From Hibiscus mutabilis (taxonomy: Eukaryota; Streptophyta; Magnoliopsida; Malvales; Malvaceae): a stretch of 64,000 bases of DNA. A program made the position numbers and the translations under genes. The notes beneath the pieces were generated by a model that saw only the letters and a program-made list of their open reading frames with translations, was not told the origin of the DNA and made no database searches. The stretch covers positions 27,975,099-28,039,098 of the forward strand of contig CM033728.1 in the NCBI GenBank assembly GCA_019671005.1, read 5' to 3'. Shown one piece after another: positions 30,856-41,666 of this stretch. Within the stretch, counting starts at the first letter, position 1. The number at the start of each line of letters is the position of its first letter.

Positions 30856-33800
30856 TGTAATATCCCAAATTTTGGACAGTGACCAAAATATAATTTTTGA
30901 AAGTTTTTGGGGTTAAAGTATAAACTTTGAAAAAGTTTGGGGACTAAAGTGTAAATTTCCCCAATAAGTAATTTTATTCAGTATAAGAGTGAATCGGATT
31001 GAAATAAGTACCTTGATATCGGTTTTAAGAGTTAAGATGCAATGAAAAGTATTGAATTTGAATCGAATAAAATTGTTAAGCGTGCTCAGGCCAAGGAAAT
31101 GTTAGGATGGGTGACCTTCGGGAAGGTCCCATAAAATTGTTTCTAATCGATATTTTGGACTCATTAAAGGTAAATAATATTCGAATAGATTATCTATAAA
31201 GGATTTCTAAGAGAAATTTTATTCTATAGAGATTTTCGATAATTATCGGAATAGTAGAATGAGTTAGGAAAATTCATTCTAAGACTTTAGGAAAGGAAAT
31301 TTTTATAAGATGATAGTGTTCATTTTCCGAATATGGAAATATGGAATTTTTGGAATAAATCCTATAGGTCGATAAAGGTGAAATCGCAGTAAAAGTATTT
31401 TATGAATACCGGGAGATCGGATTGAATCAAAAATTTATAGGCTGATCCAAAAGCCATGGAAAAGTCGTAAAATAATATTTTATGAATATTTTATTATAGT
31501 TGGTTGGATTTCAACTAGACTTAGTTGAATTTTTACAAGAATTGCAAACTAGTAAATAAAGACTAGTTGGAGGGTAAATTGGTCATTTGACAAGATTGAC
31601 AATTTTGAAATTTTTTGAAATATTAAGGGAAATTTTGGAAGGTGAATTACACTTGGATTAAATCATGGCCATTTATTTTTTATAAGATTAAGCCTTGACC
31701 ATTGGATTAAAAGGACAAATTAGTAATTTCACTAATTAAATGAATTTTAAATTCATTTAATTTTAACGTGTGGATTTAAATAAGTAAAAGATGAACCAAA
31801 TTGTTCATCTTTCTTGAAATATTTTGAACTATGGGGAAAAAGGGAGAAAATTTTTCAAGCTCGATTCAAGCCCCGAAACTCGACTTTCAGGTAATATTTT
31901 CAACTGCAAAGTTGTTCTACTCTTCAAGCTCTATCTTTTGATGTCAATAATTCATGGAATACATGCTTGATTGATGCGAATTTTGATGAGAAATAAATTA
32001 GGGTTTATGGACTCAATTGGGTTTCTTGAGATTTTATGATCCTATGTTGAAATTCAAGTTGAAATCAAGCTTTTGTGATGTTAAAATCATGTTATTGAGT
32101 TGGGATGTAAACTCTACATGTTTTGATTATTATGAAGATGATTAGGGTTTATGGATTCAAGTTTGATTAGGGTTTGTGATATTGAACAAATGATATAGTA
32201 AGCTTGAATTTGTTATTTGGAAGCAAAACCCTAAATTAAAGGTATAGGGACCATTTCGGCAATTCTAAAAGTTAGAGGAATAATCTAAATTTTTATGATT
32301 TTGAAGTGTATTTATGTTGTTATTGATGTTGGACATGTGAAGTTGAAGTTAGAATGTTAAACCGATGTTGAATTAAGTTAGTGACCATTTTGACAAATTG
32401 TCAAAGCTAAGTGACCAATTCAAAAATGAGGTTTTAGAGAAGGACTAAATCTGATTTTAGTTGAAATAATAGAATTCAAGTGTTAATGTTGATTTGAGGG
32501 ATAAATTGCAAAGTTAAGAAGTTTGAATCCTTATCTTTGCATTTTAGTGACTAATTCGGAAATAAGGAAAAATTTAGGGGGATCAATGTTTAATAATTAT
32601 TTGATGAAAAAGGGTGATAAGTTGATGGTTTGAATCAAGTGTTGAGACTAAATTGACAAATAGTAAGGAGAAATTAGTATAAAGTTTGAAGTTATTTATG
32701 GAAGTTGTGTGGGAAAACTAGATTTGGCAGTAAGTTTAGAAATTTACCGTAAATTATACAAAAATTGTTAGAAGGTGAATTTTATACCAATGTAAATATT
32801 TGTTCGTCTAGTTTCGCCTTCAACAAACGGAAACTGATTTTGAGTTCCAAGTAAAAAGATATGAGTATGACAGTCTGTTCCGAAATCAGCATTGGAAATT
32901 AACTTTGAAAATTCGTCATAAATCATACAAGTTGAATTTGGGCTATTAATTTATATGGTTGAAAAGTTTATTGAGTCTAGTTTCTTTTAGAACAAATGAA
33001 ATCGAATTTCGAGTTGTAGATTATTTTATAGAAATATTTCTTCGGTGGTAGTGCAATCAGCCAAAAAAATGAAAGAGAATTGATACATTATGTATCTAAG
33101 GTTAATTAGTAAGCTTGAAAAGGGTTAATGGAAGTTCTAAATGGTTATTAAGGACCAAAATAAGTTTTGGACAGTATAAGGAAGGAAAGAGGAAATTTGT
33201 ATATTCGAATGATTAGATTCGATAGCACATTTGAAAAATTGTTAGATTTGAATCTAACAAATGTTGTTTATATTCATTTGATTAATGAAGTTTGGATACG
33301 AATCAAAGAGGATTTGAGATACTATAAAGGAAAGGATTGAGTAGAATTTAGTGAGGCATACTATTACATGGCCCAGGAGAGTGCATTTCTAAATGTTGGC
33401 ATTACATTGAAAATGGCATTGCATTTCTTTATAATACATGATATGATACATGCTCGACATGGCGAGCTTGATGGAATACTAGGTATAAATTATTGTTTGC
33501 ATAAATGATGATGCATTATGCATACATGAAATATGGATAACGACAAGATTAAAATGAAACAAGATACACCCTGGGGATCCAAGCCCATAGTGCAAAATGC
33601 ACTAACAAGGTGTTTAATATAAGGAGCAAAGTGCGTCCTTATATGAGGAGCAAAGAGTATCCTCTCGAGTACGTACTTCACAAGGCACTTTGGTGCAGAT
33701 AGGCTACGAGGTTTCCATGGGCCTCTAGCCAGACACATGATAATAATAACAAGATGTTACATGATACATGATAAAAATGCTACATGATTACATGATACAG

Positions 33801-34721
33801 ACGTTACATGATACAGACGATACATGATACAGATGTTACATGATTACGTGATACATGAAAAAGATGTTACGTGATTTCATGATACATGAAAAAAGAAGTT
33901 ACATGTTACATGACATACATGATAGAAATGTTATTGATATATGATAGACATGTTACATGATACATGATAGAATACATGATATGCAAAAGATTGCATAATG
34001 AAAACATGACTATGATAGAATACATGACATATGTACATTGTGATATACTTGCCATGTTATAGAGAAAACGAAATGCACTTATATATATGACATACTGTAT
34101 TACATTATTTCATGATTTTAAAATAAATAAGTTTAACTGCCTCAGTAAGTTTGAACGTAGCGTTTGCCTTATGTCACACGTAGGTTTCCTATAAATCGTC
34201 TATCGAGGAGGAGCAAAATTTTGGGAAAATCAAGTTACTACAATACGTTCAGTAAGTACGTCTTTACCATTATTTGATAGACTAGTGGGCATTAAGTATT
34301 CTAAACTTGAACTGTCTACAGCGTAAGTTTACAATGTAATCATATGCTTTTATGGTTGGATAAGTTTAAAAATACAAATTGTTGACAATAGCAAAATCTT
34401 TGGTATGGTTAAAATTTTGTTTAGCCCTAAACGCTAAAAATTTAAAAATCAAGAAAGGGTCTAGGCAGCTTGCGCAGTTTTCACCATGAATTATATTGTT
34501 TTTATTTTAATAATTCAATTATAAATTTTGCAAACAAATTCAGGGTCAAAACTAGCTGCACCTAGACAACATAGTTTTAAATTTAAAACCGATAAAGGGT
34601 TAAACTACAAATTAAATTTTGGTATAAAAATAAATATATTTATAAGTCAAGATTTCTTCCAATGATTTCGTAACATCTTTAATGTATATTCCGTCTATGA
34701 GTATACGTTAAGGGTGTTACA
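30856..34721 (+). repeat. E5 3' LTR
   Basis: From TGTAATATCCC to AAGGGTGTTACA, 3866 bp. The first ~2.3 kb is the inverted partner of E3; the last ~0.5 kb is the partner of 27048-27545. Contains an ATACATGAT-rich short-period repeat at 33735-34020. Open frames inside it are chance. Confidence 0.82.
33735..34020 (+). repeat. ACATGATACA short-period repeat
   Basis: Degenerate tandem copies of TTACATGATACAGACG and relatives, unit roughly 16-20 bp, about 15 copies counted by ACATGA/ATACATGA strings. Confidence 0.75.
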
Positions 34722-36923
34722 GCTCCTTACGCTCTTTACCTACGCGTGAAACATTCACACGCTAAGTATACACTTAGTGAGGTAACGTAAAATAATTTAA
34801 ACAATTTCACTGATAGATAACCTGTAAAATCTCAAAGTTCATATATATATATATAAGATAGGTTTTACCAAATCAATTCTTTATTTGAAAATTCATTTCA
34901 CTTGGATCATTCTTTGGACTTTCATTATTAATTAAACTATAGCCCAATGTAAAGTAAATGAGAATGTATGTGAGTCACTGTTGAGTATGCACATGTGCGG
35001 CATCAACTAATATGTTGTGCCATAATAAATCACTGTATCACTTTATAACTGTTGTAGACTTATACAACATCACTGTATCACTAGGTCATAGCGGCATAAC
35101 ACAGCCTTACTGGCATGCCAAATTATACCAAGAATCTCATAATGCATACAATGGGCTTTAAACATTCACCGTTATGTACCCTTCACTTATTTAAAATATC
35201 AGAAGATATTAACATTTCACAGTATTATATAAAAGTGCATTGGGTAGTTCATACCCGAAAATCTTTCATAGTTCATTTCAAAAATCATTAAAAAGATATA
35301 ATTTTGAATCCATAATCGAGATAGACTCATCGCAAGTCTTTCCCATATCAAAAGAAAATAGTAGAGATGCACTAACCTGTTGCCTCACTAGACTGTACTA
35401 TTACTTTCGACTTTATTCTTGTACTTTTTCTTTATATACCACCTCGCTTGTATCTCGATTTTGATCTCGATTACGATCTACACAACATTTAACAACACAT
35501 ACAATTCAAAGTATATGTTAGTATTATACTAACATTAATACATATTAGAAATAATATTCCTAAAAATTCCTTTAATACCCACTTCATATTATAATATAAA
35601 TATTAACTTCAACACTTTCAAAATAATCTTTTGTCACTAAACTTGAATTTCAAATCACTTTCCACTTTAATCACAATTTTCCCCAACTTTACAATTTAGT
35701 CCTCAACACTTTACAAACTTCCACATTAGTCCAATTAACATTCCAAGACTTACAAATTCATCCTTACACCATTTCTAGCCTTAGGAAAATTTTTCCATAA
35801 TTTTCCCCTAATTTCCTTTGAATGCCGAATACCAAGGGTAATTTTGATCAAAATTCCCAACTTGATTCAAGCATAAATTTAACCTCCAAACATCATATGC
35901 AAGCTTCTAACATCATTTCCAATTCAAATAAAAAATTTGCAAGAGTTTCCCCTAATTTTTCAATATTCCTATAAATAACCTACAACACAATCCATGGAAA
36001 TTTTCACTCTAACAAACATTAATCAACATCACAACCTCATATTCAATCTAATAAATCCATAAAGCATGAAATCTTAACTTGTTCTTCATACACCCTAATC
36101 TCCAAACTCAACATATAAGCATGGAAACCACTCAAAAATTATACCAAATGAAAGAGATTTCAATGGAGATTAATTCTCTATTTCATGTCTTGAACCAAAA
36201 ACTAACCAAATCAAGCCAAAAATTGAATCAAAAATTTTCTTACCCTTTTTATGGAGGTTTCAGCCAAGAGGAGAAAGATGAACAAAATTCTAGCTTTTTC
36301 TATCATTAATTACTAGGACAAATGGCATTTTAAATCTTTAATTATAATATAAAACCTCCATCAATAGTAAAATTACCATTTTGCCCCTTAATTATATCCA
36401 ATTAGGTGTTGACACCTATTAATTTCACTTTTTCATAATCATCTTTAATTAAAAAGTATGGGCAAAATGACTAAAATACCATTAATGAATCCATGTATTC
36501 ACAAAAATTCCATTTGTGCACTATATTAAAATAATGCCTGCAAACGAATCTAAATCGATTAAAAACGATTCCAAAATGAAATGTCATGTCTTTCAAGTCG
36601 TCTTACAACTCCCTACAAAATTTCATCGCATTTCAAGCTCATACGATTACCCGAATTCCATTTAAACTTTAACTGCAATTTCCCAATAATATAAACATTG
36701 AATCAAACTAACAATTTCATATTCAATTCACACCCTTATGAGATCTATTTATTTATAGAATAAAAATAATTATTGGGAAAATTACTATGTTGGTCCTTGA
36801 ACTTTTCTCAACTTTTCACTTTTATCACCAAACCTTAACATTTTACATTTTAGTCACTGAACTAAAACCATCAACCTTTAATTCTTTGCAATTTAGTCTT
36901 TAACAAATTGTTGGGGCATTACA
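34722..36923 (-). repeat. E4 left LTR, inner segment
   Basis: Resumes the E4 3' LTR after E5 and matches about 42113-44418 of the right LTR, including TACGCGTGAAACATTCACACG. It lacks about 100 bp present at 42206-42300 on the right. An (AT)7 run at 34841 is shorter in the right copy (42331). It ends GGGGCATTACA at 36923. A 76-codon frame at 36079-36309 is shared with the other LTR but shows no sign of selection. Confidence 0.88.
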
Positions 36924-36940
36924 ATTCTCCCCTCTAAGAA
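36924..36940 (-). other. E4 polypurine tract
   Basis: On the minus strand, TTCTTAGAGGGGAGAAT precedes the LTR start TGTAATGCCCC. Confidence 0.85.
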
Positions 36941-36984
36941 AATTCATCCTCGAATTTTTAGAACGTACCTGATTTGAAAATATG

Positions 36985-38225
36985 AGGAAACTATTTTTCC
37001 ATATCTTCTTCTCTTTCCCACGTTGCTTCCTCCACTTTGTGATTTCGCCAAAGAAATTTAACAAGTGGAATTGTCTTGTTCCTTAGTTCCTTGACACCAC
37101 GAGCTAAGATTTTGATCGGTTCTTCTTCATATGTCAAATCTGGTTGAATCTTTATTTCCTCTGGAGTAATGATGTAGGAAGGATCTAATCGATACTTTTC
37201 GAGCATCGATACATGAAATACATTATGAATCTTATCCATTTCCGGAGGTAAAGAAAGTCGATAAGCCACAAGACTAACTCTTTTTAAAATCTCAAATGGC
37301 CCAATGAATCTTGGACTCAACTTTTCTTTTCACCCAAAACGCAGTATTTTCTTCCAAGGTGAAACTTTAAGAAACACTTTATCATCCACTTGAAATTCAA
37401 TTTCTTTTCTCTTTGAACCTGCATATGATTTTTGTCGATCGACGGCTTTCTTAAGATTATCTTGTATAATCTTTACCTTGTCTTCGGCTTCTCTAATATG
37501 ATCAAGACCAACTATGTCTCGATCTTTTAGCTTGTATCAATTCAAAGGAGTCATGCACCTTCTTCCATACAAAGCTTCATAAGGTGCCATCTTGATACTT
37601 GCTTGATAACTGTTATTGTAAGAGAATTCCGCTAAAGACAAGTACTTCTCCCACGATCCATTGAATTCAACACACAAGACCTTAGCATATCCTCCAAAAT
37701 CTGAATAGTCTATTCAGATTGTCTATCTGTTTGAGGGTGAAAAGCCGTGCTAAAATTGAGTCGAGTACCCAGAGCTTTGTGTAAATACTTCCAAAATCTG
37801 GAAGTAAACCTTGGATCTTATCAGAGACAATAGAGACTGGTACACCATGAAGTCGAATTATTTCTTTAACGTACAACTCAACATATTTGTCCATAGAGTA
37901 ATATGTTCATACCGAGATGAAGTGTGCTGATTTAGTCAATCTATCAACAATTACCCAAATTGAATCCTTTTTACTTATAATCAAAGGTAACTTGATACAA
38001 AATCCATGGTTAATCGTTCCCATTTCGACTGAGGAATGGAAATTGGTTGCAATAAACCATAAGGCACCTGATGCTCTGCTTTTACTTGTTGACATGTCAA
38101 GCATTTCGAAACAAACTCAGTCATAGCTCTTTTCATTCCTGACCACCAATATTGACTCTTAAGATCATGATACATCTTGTTTCCACCTGGATACATGGTC
38201 AAAGGACTATAATGTGCCTTAAAGA
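36985..38225 (-). pseudogene. pol: E4 integrase with chromodomain-like C-terminus
   Basis: Minus strand. The best-preserved part is 36991-37320: integrase C-terminal SPRFIGPFEILKR, the HNVFHVSMLEKY block, then LVKFLWRNHKVEEATWE, which matches the chromodomain-type end of chromoviruses. Upstream, the zinc region ending CLTCQQVK lies at about 38087-38110, and the core is split over frames (SIWVIVDRLTKSAHFISV near 37907-37960). Several stops and frameshifts. Chromodomain ends are thought to steer insertion to marked chromatin. Confidence 0.87.
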
Positions 38226-38990
38226 GAAGTTATTTCTTTAATTTTTTTGTCATCGGGAATAACAATTCTTCCTCGGTAATACAAGCATCCATCAGGCTTA
38301 ACATTAAAATCTTTATTCTTACCATTTTTGACTTGTTTGAATCTTGACAAACATTCCATATCTCCTTTATGAAGCTCATTTATTCGGTCTACTAAAGCAG
38401 GCCTTATTCTTAATTCAGCAATCAAAGCACCATTTTCTTTCAAATCTTGCCTCGCATTTATAGCTCTCAAGGCAGCAAAGGTCTTTCTATTGAGGGCATC
38501 AGCCACCACGTTCGCTTTTCCTGGATAGTAGTCAATAGCCACATCACAATCCATTAAGAACTCAATCAACCTTCTCTGTCTCAAATTTAACTTATTTTGA
38601 GTTAGCAGATACTTTAAACTTTTATGATTCGTATAGATATAGCATCATTCTCCATATAGATAATGACACCATATCTTTAAAGCAAATACAACTATTGCCA
38701 ACTCTAAATCATGGGTAGGATAGTTCCTCTCATGTGTCTTAAGCTGTGTGGAAGCATAAGCCACTACCTTTCCCTCTTGCATGAGTACACATCCCAATCC
38801 GTTATGAGAAGCATCGCTATACACTACAAAATCTTTACCAGATTCTGGCTGCACTAATACTGGAGCTTCAGTTAAAATCCTCTTTAATATTTCAAAACTT
38901 TCTTGACACTTATCCGTCCAAAAGAATGGCACATCTTTATTAATAGATTGGTTAGCGGAGAGGCAATCATCGATAAATTATTTACATGTC
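38226..38990 (-). pseudogene. pol: E4 RNase H and pre-integrase linker
   Basis: Minus strand. RNase H reads VVYSDASHNGLGCVLMQ (about 38780-38830) with a conserved Asp, then THDLELAIVVFALK (about 38660-38710) and, after one stop near 38642, DYYPGKANVVADALNRK (about 38485-38535). A linker with GCLYYRGRIVIPDD (38255-38300) leads to integrase. Confidence 0.88.
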
Positions 38991-39862
38991 TTCGATAATA
39001 ACCAGCCAGTCCCAAGAAACTTCGAACCTAAGAAATATTCTTTGGAGTTTTCCATTCAACTATAGCTTGTATTTTCTTGGGATCTACTCTTATCCCCTCT
39101 GCTGAAACCACATGATCGCGAAAGGTAACTTCTGATAACAAAAATTCACATTTTGATAACTTAGCATATAGTTTATTTTCTCAGAGGATCTGAAGAACAA
39201 TACGAAGATGAGCATCATGTTCCTCTTTTGTATTTGAATAGACTAGAATATCATCAATAAATACCACCACAAATCGATCCAAATATGACTGAAATATTTG
39301 ATTCATCAGATCCATGAATGTTGCAGGAGCATTAGTTAATCTGAACGGCATCACTACAAAATCATAGTGTCCATACCGTGCTCGGAAAGCCGTCTTTGAA
39401 ATATCTTCTCAATTTTAGAAAATACTACTGCACCCTTTAGTTGATCAAAAAGATCATCTATCCACAGAAGAGGATACTTATTCTTCACGGTCACCTTATT
39501 TAACTGGCAGTAATCTATGCATAATCGCATAGATCCATCTTTCTTTTTCACGAATAACACTGGTGTGCCCCAAGGTGACACACTTGGCCTTATAAAACCC
39601 CAATCTAATAATTCTTGCAATTGCATTTTTAACTCTCGTAGCTCAGCTGGCGCCATTCTATACGGGGCATTGATATGGGTGCAGTACCAGGTAACACTTC
39701 TATTTTAAATTCTACTTCACAATCTGGAGGTAATCCTGGTAACTCATCTAGAAATACATATGGGTATTCCCGAATAGTAGGAATATCTTCCAACCTAACT
39801 CCAGAAGTTCGAGTATCCACCACATTAGCTAGAAAAGCTTGACAACCTTCTAATAATAGCTT
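38991..39862 (-). pseudogene. pol: E4 reverse transcriptase
   Basis: Minus strand. The fingers are intact (GFIRPSVSPWGTPVLFVKKK then MRLCIDYCQLNK, about 39500-39610). At about 39410-39420 the block normally reading DLRSGYYQ is missing and the frame changes, so the first catalytic Asp region is deleted. After it the palm continues in another frame with an intact FIDD box at 39250-39261. This copy is inactivated mainly by that short deletion. Confidence 0.88.
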
Positions 39863-40336
39863 CTAAGCAGAAACGAATGAAATTTCATTAGATAGAGGGT
39901 TCATCCTTTCACCAACTACCATTACCTCAACACCTTTCGAATCCCTCAATAATAGTCGTTTTAGATGACAATCTACGATGGCATGATAAAAAGATAACCA
40001 ATCCATTCCCAAAAATATCTGGAATTCTTCAAAAGGTAGTTCCATTAAATTTGTTGAAAACTCTAATCTCTGCACCTTTATCGGACAATTTCTACATATT
40101 CGATTCACTCTCGCACTCTGAACCAAAGGATTCGTCGCTACCATATCACTAGATATAGACTCTAATAGAATATTTCTTTCTTCAATCAACTTAGTGCTAA
40201 TATACGAATGTGTAGAACCTGGATCAATCAAAACTAATACAAGTTTATTGTAAATATAGAATGTACCTGCAATGATTTCTAAGTCATCCTGAACCTTATC
40301 AATCCGTATATTATAAACTTGAGCTGATGAGCACAT
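39863..40336 (-). pseudogene. E4 aspartic protease
   Basis: Minus strand, open for 157 codons. It carries LVLIDPGSTHSYIS (about 40200-40245) as the active-site motif, with DPG in place of D[S/T]G, a form I recall for this group. The second block ILGMDWL-like FLGMDWLSFYHA follows near 40005. It is joined to gag upstream after a stop at 40343. Confidence 0.82.
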
Positions 40337-40342
40337 TTCTGC

Positions 40343-41640
40343 TTATGAAGCGGATTCAAATGGCCTTCTAGATCCGGCTCTTCCTCTACCTCTCAGTGGC
40401 ATCGTTGTAGATTTCTCTATCTGTACAGATCTCTCTCCTGAGATTAGAGGGCAGTCTTTCACAAAATGGCCAACTTTTCCACATTTAAAACATGCTCCTA
40501 TCACCATCCAACATATGCTTGGGTGACATTTGCCACAAACAACACACGGCTGAGATCTAAAGTGGGATGATGAACTGGCACCAAAATTAGATATCTGTGA
40601 TGGCTTATTTCCTCTAACATTGCTTCCTTTACGAGCATATATAGCAAAGCCATATTTATTCTTGTACCAGGAACCAAAACCTTTATTCTGTTTAGATGAA
40701 AAAGAAGTTGTAGATGTTCTTGGTCTTTTCATTGATTGCGAGGTCTGCTCTGTCGTATCCTATGGATGGACGTGTTCCTTTGCCTTAGCTCGATTCACCA
40801 CTTCTTTAAAGGTAGGCAAATTCAATGCCACGAATAATTCTTTTGGTCTCTTATTCAAGCCTTCAATGAACCAATTACATCGATCCTTTTTAGTAGGGAT
40901 CAATTATGTTACAAACCATCTCAACTTGTTAAATTCACACTCGTACTCGTAGATGGTCCGATTTCCTTTCTTCAAGCTGAGGAATTGTTGCTTCATTTCC
41001 TAGATAAACTGATCTCCAATATATTTGTTCTTGAATTCCTCCAAGAAGAATTGCCAAGTAACTCGCTCAGGAGGGACGTGCATCGTAGCATTGGTCCCTC
41101 AAAATCGAGCTTGACCTCGAAGTAAAGAGATAGCTCCATCCAACTTATCAGTTTTCGAGCAGTGGAATCCCTCTAACATGATCTTTAAATCATTTAGCCA
41201 TATATCAGCGACCACAGGACCTTTATCTACTTCTCCTTTAAATTTAAGTTCTCCAAAACTCTTTAATTCTCTATCAATCGACATTCGAGAAGCAGGGGAG
41301 CTGGTGGCTAAAAACGTGTCAGAACTGTTTCCAAAGCCTAAAGAAAAGTCCCCTGATCTTGCACATGCATTCCCTGCTGTGCTGGTACTCTTCCTTATTC
41401 CGATTGAGCCAGAGGGTTATTATTAACCTCATTGTTTCCACTACCGGCTTCTTTCAGAATCTCTGGTTCCGTAACTCATCTAGAACTTCCTAACTCAGGC
41501 ATCTATAACCACATGACTACTACAATAGTAAGAAGCGACATTCATCATTTATATAAACATCAGATTAGTAATATTGATATTCTTGTGGCATGTACACACT
41601 TTTAAACAAAAACAGCTTCCATTTAGGCCGAGAACCAGCT
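40343..41640 (-). pseudogene. gag: E4 gag
   Basis: Minus strand. The Gag domain is read from about 41284 (ELKFKGEVDKGPVVADIWL; LDGAISLLRGQARF), breaks at a stop at 41099, and continues with WQFFLEEFKNKYIG near 41040. The nucleocapsid part holds a canonical zinc knuckle CFKCGKVGHFVKDC (CX2CX4HX4C, about 40457-40498) and a Ser/Arg-rich region. Several stops in the middle. Confidence 0.85.
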
Positions 41641-41649
41641 AAACTTATA

Positions 41650-41661
41650 GCTCTAATACCA
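41650..41661 (-). other. E4 primer binding site, tRNA-iMet type
   Basis: Minus strand TGGTATTAGAGC, one transition from the standard TGGTATCAGAGC, five bases from the LTR end at 41667. Confidence 0.87.
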
Positions 41662-41666
41662 ATAAA

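Larger units (their letters stand above)
27048..34721 (+). mobile_element. E5: chromovirus nested in the E4 LTR
   Basis: Plus-strand element with an initiator-Met primer site (27551-27562), decayed pol, PPT (30842-30855) and a complete 3' LTR (30856-34721). Its 5' LTR is cut down to the last ~500 bp (27048-27545), which match 34227-34721. The left edge abuts E4 LTR sequence with ~240 bp of E4 also lost, so one deletion removed the E5 5' end plus adjacent E4 DNA. The right edge joins E4 LTR sequence cleanly at 34722. Gag-protease is largely deleted. Confidence 0.85.

Noticed and set aside
33490..33738. Minus-strand 82-codon frame in the E5 LTR
   Set aside because: Lies in non-coding LTR, no motif, not supported by a second copy.
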